Below are positions 1 to 5,033 of a stretch of 5,657 nucleotides of DNA, piece by piece. The notes under the pieces were generated by a model that was not told the DNA's origin, made no database searches, and was given only the letters and a program-made list of their open reading frames with translations. Numbering within the stretch: the first letter of the stretch is position 1; each line of letters opens with the position of its first letter. Both the position numbers and the translations under genes were made by a program. Source of the DNA: Chloroflexota bacterium (GTDB lineage: Bacteria; Chloroflexota; Dormibacteria; Dormibacterales; Dormibacteraceae); contig VBJR01000310.1 of NCBI GenBank assembly GCA_005880175.1, positions 1 through 5,657 on the forward strand. The letters run 5' to 3'.

Positions 1-1382
1 TGCTGGACAAGACCGGCACGCTGACGGCGGGTACGCCGCGGGTCTCGGAGGTCGAGGCGTTCGGCGACCGCCCGCCCGGCGAGGTCCTCCGGCTGGCGGC
101 CTCGCTGGACCAGGTCTCGCCGCACGTCTTCGCGCCAGCGATCGTCTCGGCGGCGGCCGCGCGTGGGCTCACGCTGAGCTTCCCCGGCGAGGTGGAGGAG
201 CGGCCGGGCGCGGGGATCCGCGGCGTCGTGGACGGCCTGGCGCTGGCGCTCGGCCGCGCGGCCTGGGTCAGTGGTGGCGGCGAGCTGCCGGCGCCGGCGG
301 CAGCGGTGCGCCGCCGCTGCGCGATCGAGGGCACGTCGGGCGTCTTCGTCGCCGTTGACGGTGACCTGGCCGGAGCGCTGGTCCTCGAGGATCCGGTTCG
401 GGGGGACGCCCCGCGCGCGATCAGGGAGATGCGCCGGGCCGGCGTGCGCCGGGTCGTCGTGGCGACGGGCGACCATCCCGACGTCGGCGCGCTGGTGGGC
501 GCCGCGGTCGGCGCGGACGCGGTGCTGGCCGAGCAGACCCCTGCCCAGAAGGTCGAGGCGGTGCGCCGGGAGCGGGCCGGCGGGATCACGGTCATGGTCG
601 GCGACGGCGTCAACGACGCGCCCGCGCTGGCGGCGGCCGACGTCGGCGTGGCGATGGGGGCGAGGGGCGCCACCGCGTCCTCGGAGGCGGCGGACGTGGT
701 GCTGACGGTCGACCGGCTGGACCGCCTGGCCGAGGGCATCGCCATCGCGCGGCGGGCCCGGGCCATCGCCGTGCAGAGCGTGGTGGCCGGCATGTCGCTG
801 TCGATCGTGGCCATGGGGATCGCGGCCGCCGGGTTCCTGCCGCCCGTGGCCGGCGCGGTGCTCCAGGAGGGCATCGACGTCCTGGTGATCCTGAACGCCC
901 TCCGGGCGCTGGTCGGCCCCGCCGGCCCGGCTTCCGGCGAGCTGCCGGCCGAGATGGACGGCGGCCACCTCGAGCTGCTGCCGGTCGTCGACCGGGTGCG
1001 CCAGGTGGCCGACCGCCTGGACGCCGTCCCGCCGTCCGTCGCCCAGCGCGAGCTGCGGGAGCTGCGCCGGCTCCTCGACGAGCGGCTGCTCCCGCACGAG
1101 GTCGCCGACGACGCCGCCCTCTACCCGCTGGTCGCGAAGGTCGTCGGCGGCGTCGATCCGACCGGGCCGATGGGGCGGGAGCACGTCGAGATCCGGCGGC
1201 TGGCCGGCATGCTGGCCCGGCTGGTCGAGGACCTGCCGGAGTCCGGCCCGTCACCGGCCGACCTGCGCGACCTGCGGCGCGTGCTGTACGGCCTGCACGC
1301 CGTCCTGCGCCTGCACTTCGCGCAGGAGGAGGAGTCGTACCTCTCGCTGTTCGAGCCGGCCGGGCAGGCCCGCCGGCGCTGA
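1..1382 (+). CDS. P1B-5-type metal-transporting ATPase with C-terminal hemerythrin domain (5'-truncated by window edge)
   Basis: An inner-membrane heavy-metal pump; the C-terminal part is visible. The open frame (codons begin at base 3) enters at the DKTGT phosphorylation motif (6-20), so the metal-binding N-terminus, the first membrane helices and the actuator domain lie upstream. A GTG at 192 is internal, not the start. The ATP-binding domain shows SPHVFA (117-134) in place of the usual S-x-HP, then PGAGIRG (204-224). The P domain has TGD (465-473) and GDGVND (600-617). Two final membrane helices follow (about 750-930), with MSLSI (792-806) and QEGID (864-878). The last ~140 residues form a hemerythrin-like four-helix bundle with His at 966, 1095, 1182, 1296 and 1314, and HFAQEEE at 1314-1334. 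A hemerythrin tail defines the P1B-5 group, for which Sinorhizobium Nia is reported to export Ni and Fe. The family is firm; the metal is inferred. Confidence 0.93.
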   Translation, partial: LDKTGTLTAGTPRVSEVEAFGDRPPGEVLRLAASLDQVSPHVFAPAIVSAAAARGLTLSFPGEVEERPGAGIRGVVDGLALALGRAAWVSGGGELPAPAAAVRRRCAIEGTSGVFVAVDGDLAGALVLEDPVRGDAPRAIREMRRAGVRRVVVATGDHPDVGALVGAAVGADAVLAEQTPAQKVEAVRRERAGGITVMVGDGVNDAPALAAADVGVAMGARGATASSEAADVVLTVDRLDRLAEGIAIARRARAIAVQSVVAGMSLSIVAMGIAAAGFLPPVAGAVLQEGIDVLVILNALRALVGPAGPASGELPAEMDGGHLELLPVVDRVRQVADRLDAVPPSVAQRELRELRRLLDERLLPHEVADDAALYPLVAKVVGGVDPTGPMGREHVEIRRLAGMLARLVEDLPESGPSPADLRDLRRVLYGLHAVLRLHFAQEEESYLSLFEPAGQARRR

Positions 1383-1487
1383 ACGGGTCATCCTTCGGGA
1401 GCCTGTACACGATCTCGGCTGCACCGATGAGTTTCGGGTGGATCCGTCGTCGATGCCTCTGGATAGACCGAAGACAGGAGTCCAGAC

Positions 1488-2294
1488 ATGACGAGACCGT
1501 TTCGATTCGGCGTCGTTGCCCCGCTCAGAACTGACCTGCCGACGTGGAGAGATCGCGCGCGCCGCATCGCCGCCAGCGGCTACTCGACGCTGCTGGTGCC
1601 CGACTTCCCGCAGACGCAACCGGCGCCCGGTCCCATGCTGGCCACCGTCGCGGCCCTGACCGACCTGCGCGTGGGCACGTGGGTGTACGCCTCTCCGCTG
1701 CGCCCGGCCTGGCTGACGGCGTGGGAAGCGCACTCGCTGTCGCTGCTGACCGACGGTCGCTTCGAGATGGGCATCGGCACCGGCAGACCGGGAATCGAGG
1801 ACGAGCTCCGCGACAAGGGACTGCCCGTTGTACCGCCGCCGAACGAGCGGCTGGCACAGGTGCGTGAGACCGTCCGGACGCTGCGAGATCTCGACGGTCC
1901 CGACCGTCACACGCCCGTGGCGATGGCCGTGCTCGGTCCGAAGGCCCGGGCGTTGGCGGCCGAGGTCGCGGACACGGTCACGTTCGCGCTGGGGGACCAG
2001 CCTCGGGGCGAAGTCGAGCGGCTGGCACGCGACTTCCGCAGCATCGGGCACGTCGAGCTCGCGCTCGCCGTGCCGGTCATCGGTGACACTGTCGCGCCGC
2101 ACATGGCACCCCCCGACACCGACCCTGCCGCGCTTCGCGCCGCGGACGCACTGACCGTACTTCCGGACGATCCGGCGGCCGCCGCCGAGGAAATCCAGCG
2201 GCGACGGGAGGAGATCGGCTTCTCCTATTTCGTCTTCGGCGCCGACTTCGCCGACAGGTTCGCTCCGGTCGTCGCCGAGCTCGCCGGACGGTAG
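1488..2294 (+). CDS. LLM-class (luciferase-like) flavin- or F420-dependent oxidoreductase
   Basis: A cytosolic TIM-barrel oxidoreductase of the bacterial luciferase-like superfamily, 268 aa. Residues 5-70 carry the first barrel strands (FRFGVVAP, then TLLVPDF at 34-40, and the TWVYASP strand at 64-70). Residues 79-102 give the family core: a helix with WEAHSLSLLTDGRF leading into the strand-loop MGIGTGRPG. Residues 143-166 give a PVAMAVLGPKA strand followed by AAEVADTV, as is usual in the family. The C-terminal helix PAAAAEEIQRRREEIGF and a final FVFGADF strand are also typical. At 268 aa it is on the short side for the family. Substrate and cofactor (FMNH2 or F420) cannot be read from the sequence. 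The ATG start is supported by ACAGGAG at 1474-1480, 7 bases upstream. It stands alone, 105 bp after the ATPase, and ends tail-to-tail with the next gene. Confidence 0.9.
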   Translation: MTRPFRFGVVAPLRTDLPTWRDRARRIAASGYSTLLVPDFPQTQPAPGPMLATVAALTDLRVGTWVYASPLRPAWLTAWEAHSLSLLTDGRFEMGIGTGRPGIEDELRDKGLPVVPPPNERLAQVRETVRTLRDLDGPDRHTPVAMAVLGPKARALAAEVADTVTFALGDQPRGEVERLARDFRSIGHVELALAVPVIGDTVAPHMAPPDTDPAALRAADALTVLPDDPAAAAEEIQRRREEIGFSYFVFGADFADRFAPVVAELAGR

Positions 2295-2315
2295 TGCCGG
2301 ACCCCGGTACCGGTC

Positions 2316-2753
2316 TCAGACCACCCAGCGGCCGCTCCGCATGATGGTCGGCCGCGCCAGCTCCTGCAGCGACCACCAGGCCTGGACACGCCATGGGGTG
2401 AGCTGGAGGTACGCCACCGACGGGCTGGAGCGACCGTCCAGGGCCGACACCCGGGCCAGGCGCTCGGCAACGGCGGCATCGATGCCGTCATACGCCGTCA
2501 CCGTCGCGTGGACGTCGATGAGCACGACGTCCCCGAACGTGCCGAGCGCGACTCGCGCCTTCCCGGTTCGCCGGGCGTTGCGCGCGGCGGGGCTCCCCTC
2601 GCTGGTGGCCGCGATGATTCGCTCTCCATCCCAGACGAACGAGAACGGCACGAGGTGCGCCGATTCGTCCTCCGAGGCGGTGGCGATCCACAGCTTGTTC
2701 CCGGACTCCAGCATGCGGAGCACGTGGCGCTTCCGCTCCGTCTTGCTGCGCAT
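2316..2753 (-). CDS. Pyridoxamine 5'-phosphate oxidase-family split-barrel protein (FDOR-like)
   Basis: A small soluble protein of the split beta-barrel flavoprotein fold shared by pyridoxamine-phosphate oxidases and F420-dependent FDOR enzymes. It is 145 aa from the chosen ATG. From this start, a short charged helix (RSKTERKRHVLRML) leads to strand KLWIATASED, then HLVPFSFVWDGERIIAATS, ARNARRTGKARVALG, DVVLIDVHATVTAYD, and the C-terminal LTPWRVQAWWSLQE and MRSGRWVV. This is the order seen in actinobacterial proteins annotated as PPOX-class F420-dependent or PNPOx-like. A longer version starting at ATG 2807 (163 aa) is possible. I prefer 2753 because family members begin about 20 residues before the first strand. 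The ribosome site is ambiguous: GAGG at 2757-2760 is only 3 bases away and a strong AGGAGGAGG (2771-2779) is 17 bases away. The stop is 21 bp from the convergent oxidoreductase. The cofactor is not determinable. Confidence 0.88.
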   Translation of the reverse strand: MRSKTERKRHVLRMLESGNKLWIATASEDESAHLVPFSFVWDGERIIAATSEGSPAARNARRTGKARVALGTFGDVVLIDVHATVTAYDGIDAAVAERLARVSALDGRSSPSVAYLQLTPWRVQAWWSLQELARPTIMRSGRWVV

Positions 2754-2839
2754 TGGCCTCGAGGATGCCGCCTCCTCCTGACCGCCCCGTCCCCAGTCGG
2801 TGTACATCCGTCCATGATCGCGTCGCGGTCGGCCAGCGG

Positions 2840-2861
2840 GCCCGAGGTCCGACCCTCGGGC
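2840..2861 (-). terminator. Probable terminator hairpin after the CGNR-type gene
   Basis: Read on the minus strand, an 8-bp perfect stem (GCCCGAGG / CCTCGGGC) closes a 6-base loop, beginning 7 bases after the TAG stop of the regulator gene. No T-run follows, which is common for actinobacterial terminators. It would separate the lipoprotein-regulator transcript from the downstream PNPOx-like gene. Confidence 0.55.
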
Positions 2862-2868
2862 GCCGCCC

Positions 2869-3453
2869 CTACCCCTCCGGGGAGACGCCGCGGCGCGCCC
2901 GGTGGCGGCGGACCTTGATCAGACTGCCGCAGATGGGAGCCTCGCACCACCGGCGGGTACCGCTCCGGCTCCGGTCGTAGAACATCCAGCTGCACGAGGG
3001 GTTCGCGCACACCCTGAGCCGGTCGGGATCGCCCTCGGCGAGCACGCGCGCGGCCGACGCGGCCACCTCGGCCACTGCCCAGCGCCAGTCGTGTGCCGAC
3101 GGCGCCGCGACCAGCCGCCAGCTGCCCGGCGCTGCCTCCAGGCGACGGGTCAGCGGGCAGACGGCCAGGACGCCGTTCACGGCGGCGAGCTCCCGCGCGG
3201 GAAGGGGCTCGCCCCGCACGTGGGCCTCCAGCAGCACCCGGAGCGTCCCTCGCAGCTGCTCCAGGAGCCGGATCGCCTCGGGGACGTCGGCGGCGCCGCT
3301 GCCGGCGAGCCCCCAGTGGTCGAGGAAGGCCAGCCGCCACTGCCGCAGGGGCAGGCGATCGTACACGCGGTCTCCGCCCACGTGGTCCCGCCAGCGGCTG
3401 TTCACCAGGTCCAGGCAGGCGTAGGGAGCCCAGGCGTGCGGGAGGGGGTTCAA
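2869..3453 (-). CDS. CGNR zinc-finger (ABATE-domain) regulator with altered signature motif
   Basis: A 194-aa protein of the CGNR/ABATE family, thought to be stress-related transcriptional regulators in actinobacteria. The N-terminal half shows the usual opening CLDLVNSRWRDHVG (residues 13-26) and a helical region with LRQWRLAFLDHWGL (36-49). The C-terminal zinc finger has paired cysteines at 149/154 and 170/175 (CANPSC, then WCEAPIC), the connecting FYDRSRSGTRRW, and the basic tail IKVRRHRAR. The namesake CGNR at the last cysteine reads CGSL here (175-178). The start is assigned to TTG at 3451-3453 because the open frame upstream is only the shadow of the lipoprotein gene, the homologous region starts right after it, and TTG overlaps that gene's TGA as TTGA. 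Translation is therefore probably coupled. There is no convincing separate Shine-Dalgarno site. The family is clear; DNA binding and target are inferred. Confidence 0.87.
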   Translation of the reverse strand: MNPLPHAWAPYACLDLVNSRWRDHVGGDRVYDRLPLRQWRLAFLDHWGLAGSGAADVPEAIRLLEQLRGTLRVLLEAHVRGEPLPARELAAVNGVLAVCPLTRRLEAAPGSWRLVAAPSAHDWRWAVAEVAASAARVLAEGDPDRLRVCANPSCSWMFYDRSRSGTRRWCEAPICGSLIKVRRHRARRGVSPEG

Positions 3454-4490
3454 TCGCCGCCGGCGATCGCCGTGGCGCTGGCGGGATCGATCCGCTGCAG
3501 GGTTCCGAACACGCTGATCAGCCAGAGCGAGCCGTAGCCCTCGGCAACCGCGGACCCGGTGACGTCGACCTTCGCCGCCAGCCGGTTGCGGTGCGGGTCG
3601 AGCCGGAGCAGCTGCAGGCCGGCGATCCAGAGCCCGTCGTTCCCGGCCGCCACGGCATCGTCCGAGTGGGCCTGGGGCAGCGAGGAGATGCCGCGAACGG
3701 TGGCCGTCACCCGGTTGGCCGTGGGGTCGACGCGCGAGATCGAGCTGGAGTCCTCGTTGCGGACCCACACCGACCCGTCGCCCACCGCCAGCGCGAGCGG
3801 ATACGACTCGACAGGGATGGTCGCGGTGATGCTGTTCGTCGCCGGGTCGATCCTCGACAGCGTCCCCGCGTACGTGGCGGCCACCCAGACGGCGCCCGCA
3901 CCGACCACGATTCCCGAGCCCCCCATGGCGGGCCCGCCGATCTCGGCCATGACACGGCCGCTGACCGGGTCGACCCGAAGGACCTCCTGCGGGTCGTTGA
4001 AGTAGCTGCTGACCCAGAGGCTGCCGAATCCCCACGCGATCGCGAAGGGGTCGGCGCCGATCGGGAACCGCTGGACGATCTTGTTGGTGCCGGGGTCGAT
4101 GCGGGCCAGCCCGTGGGCCACGTTGTCGGCGGCCCAGACCGAGCGGCCGTCGGTCGCCAGCCCGCTGGGAAGGGAGCACCGGCGGTACAGCAGGGTGTCC
4201 CACATGAGGGAGTGGACCGAATCCACGCCACAGCCGTGCGCCAGCATGACCTGCGGATCACCGATCGTCACCGTGGCGGCGACCCTGTTGGTCGCCGGAT
4301 CGATGCGGGACACGGTGCCGTCGGCCTCGTTGGGCACCCAGACCGCGCCGGCGGCGACCAGCGCCGGCCCCGGGTCGCGGCCGACCCGGAACTCCGCCCG
4401 GACCGGCGACGAGGGCGCCGGCGATCCGCCGCAGGCGGCTGCGGCGAGGGTGATCAGGAGTGCGGCCGTAACGGTCTTTAGCAAAGACAC
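3450..4490 (-). CDS. Exported seven-bladed beta-propeller lipoprotein (YVTN / virginiamycin B lyase-like repeats)
   Basis: A 346-aa predicted lipoprotein. Residues 1-20 form a lipoprotein signal: a short n-region with Lys5, the hydrophobic stretch TAALLITLAAAA, and the lipidated Cys20 followed by GG and a Ser/Pro linker. The mature protein is built from seven repeats of the pattern x-[VL]W[VAIL]...RIDP.TN.[IV]..T...G, with blade tryptophans at about residues 51, 119, 159, 202, 242, 288 and 323. This matches a closed propeller of the SMP-30/Vgb-like repeat class. An insertion between blades 1 and 2 (about 79-110) carries two cysteines (87, 105) that could form a disulfide outside the cell. Lyase activity is not implied: the repeat class serves many binding roles. 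The GTG start has no Shine-Dalgarno site and fits a leaderless transcript; TTG at 4482-4484 is an alternative. It is coupled to the regulator gene downstream. Confidence 0.88.
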   Translation of the reverse strand: MSLLKTVTAALLITLAAAACGGSPAPSSPVRAEFRVGRDPGPALVAAGAVWVPNEADGTVSRIDPATNRVAATVTIGDPQVMLAHGCGVDSVHSLMWDTLLYRRCSLPSGLATDGRSVWAADNVAHGLARIDPGTNKIVQRFPIGADPFAIAWGFGSLWVSSYFNDPQEVLRVDPVSGRVMAEIGGPAMGGSGIVVGAGAVWVAATYAGTLSRIDPATNSITATIPVESYPLALAVGDGSVWVRNEDSSSISRVDPTANRVTATVRGISSLPQAHSDDAVAAGNDGLWIAGLQLLRLDPHRNRLAAKVDVTGSAVAEGYGSLWLISVFGTLQRIDPASATAIAGGD

Positions 4491-4498
4491 CCGTTACG
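4467..4498. promoter_or_regulatory. Inverted repeat over the lipoprotein start codon (candidate operator or start-sequestering hairpin)
   Basis: On the plus strand the arm CGTAACGGTCTTT (4467-4479) is repeated in inverted form as AAAGA (4483-4487) plus CCGTTACG (4491-4498), interrupted only by three bases, 4488-4490. Those three bases are the GTG start codon on the minus strand. The spacer between arms is 3 bases. The tract is AT-rich for this genome. It could be a protein-binding operator over the transcription start. In a longer transcript it could fold with the start codon as a bulge. Confidence 0.55.
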
Positions 4499-4525
4499 AC
4501 TACCACCGCCGGGAGGCGCCGTCAA
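4497..4525 (-). promoter_or_regulatory. Candidate housekeeping-type promoter for the lipoprotein-regulator operon, leaderless
   Basis: On the minus strand a -35-like TTGACG (4525-4520) and a weaker -10-like TAGTCG (4502-4497) are separated by exactly 17 bases. Six bases then separate the -10 from the G of the GTG start, so transcription would begin on the start codon. This agrees with the missing Shine-Dalgarno site. The -10 lacks the final T of the consensus, so support is moderate. Confidence 0.45.
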
Positions 4526-4631
4526 CCGGTCGCCGACTCGCGCCCGCCGCCGGGCCGGACGGCCGCGACTGTCACATCCGCCTCGCCTCCGCGAAGGAGG
4601 GGGAGAAGTCTCTCTTGCGAGGAGTGGGTGA

Positions 4632-5030
4632 ATGGACCTCATGCGGAAGACGCTGACCCGGCGGAACGCCCTGATCGGGTCGACGGCCGGGTTGGGGCTG
4701 GCGGCGCTCGGGTGGTTGGCCCGGTCCGCCCATCCGGCGGCGCACCCTCAGGCGTGGGCCTCCGAGGCGCCCGGCTCGACCCTGACGGCCGCCGAGACGG
4801 CTGCCGTCCCCGCCGCGACGCAGGCGGCAGCCGACGCGCCCGCCGCGGCCCCGGCGTCCGCGCCCGCCACGGCCGCCACGGCCGCCGCGGCCGCCAACAC
4901 GGCGCCGCCCTCCCCGGTCGGGGGCGCCGGTCTGTACGACGTCGATCCCGACCAGAGCGGCGTGAACCAGGACCCCCACGTCGAGGTCACCGGCGACATC
5001 GCGGCCCTGCCGTTGGACATGGAGTTCTGA
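4632..5030 (+). CDS. Short Tat-exported Ala/Pro-rich protein of unknown function
   Basis: A 132-aa protein that I do not recognise as a named family. Residues 1-43 form a twin-arginine signal peptide: TRRNALI at 9-15 (a common actinobacterial variant of the S/T-R-R motif), a hydrophobic stretch GLGLAALGWLA, and a likely cleavage site AWA|SE after Ala43. Residues 44-94 are low-complexity Ala/Thr/Pro, like an extended linker in the cell wall. The C-terminal 36 residues (about 97-132) are different: acidic and non-repetitive, with LYDVDPDQSG, HVEVTGDIAALP and the end LDMEF. The ATG at 4632 is supported by GAGGAG (4619-4624), 7 bases upstream; a second ATG at 4641 is possible. Only three bases separate its TGA from the ATG of the downstream lysin, and both genes share one reading frame. 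It may be an exported partner of that enzyme, or the remains of its own secretion leader. Confidence 0.8.
   Translation: MDLMRKTLTRRNALIGSTAGLGLAALGWLARSAHPAAHPQAWASEAPGSTLTAAETAAVPAATQAAADAPAAAPASAPATAATAAAAANTAPPSPVGGAGLYDVDPDQSGVNQDPHVEVTGDIAALPLDMEF
4866..4892 (+). repeat. Three 9-bp tandem repeats inside the Ala-rich linker
   Basis: The unit GCCACGGCC occurs twice exactly and a third time with one change (GCCGCGGCC), coding in-frame for Ala-Thr-Ala, Ala-Thr-Ala, Ala-Ala-Ala. Such units can expand or shrink by slippage, so linker length may vary between strains. Confidence 0.6.
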
Positions 5031-5033
5031 GAG

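Noticed and set aside
610..1410. A 266-residue minus-strand open frame opposite the ATPase.
   Set aside because: Extreme Arg/Pro/Ala content without domains; the plus strand encodes invariant ATPase motifs there.
2297..2322. Bidirectional terminator between the convergent genes, from the palindromes CCGGTACCGG and GGTCTCAGACC.
   Set aside because: Both are too compact to fold with a real loop: at most 4 bp of stem remain, and no T-run follows. They may be chance or protein sites.
3454..4203. An upstream extension of the regulator frame on the minus strand giving a 444-residue reading frame.
   Set aside because: The extension is Arg/Gly/Pro-rich, matches no family and lies antiphase inside the well-supported propeller gene. 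The recognisable protein starts at TTG 3453.
3093..4481. A 462-residue plus-strand open frame opposite the lipoprotein and regulator genes.
   Set aside because: Its composition (Arg, Gly, Ala, Pro) is that of an antisense shadow in GC-rich DNA; the minus-strand genes have clear domains.
4586..4600. Hairpin CCTCC-GCGAA-GGAGG before the Tat gene as a translation switch.
   Set aside because: Only a 5-bp stem, and the ribosome site actually used (4619-4624) lies outside it.
5028..5030. TGA as a selenocysteine codon joining the Tat protein and the lysin.
   Set aside because: No SECIS-like hairpin is evident just downstream, the position is not an active-site Cys equivalent, and a good ribosome site and ATG follow immediately.
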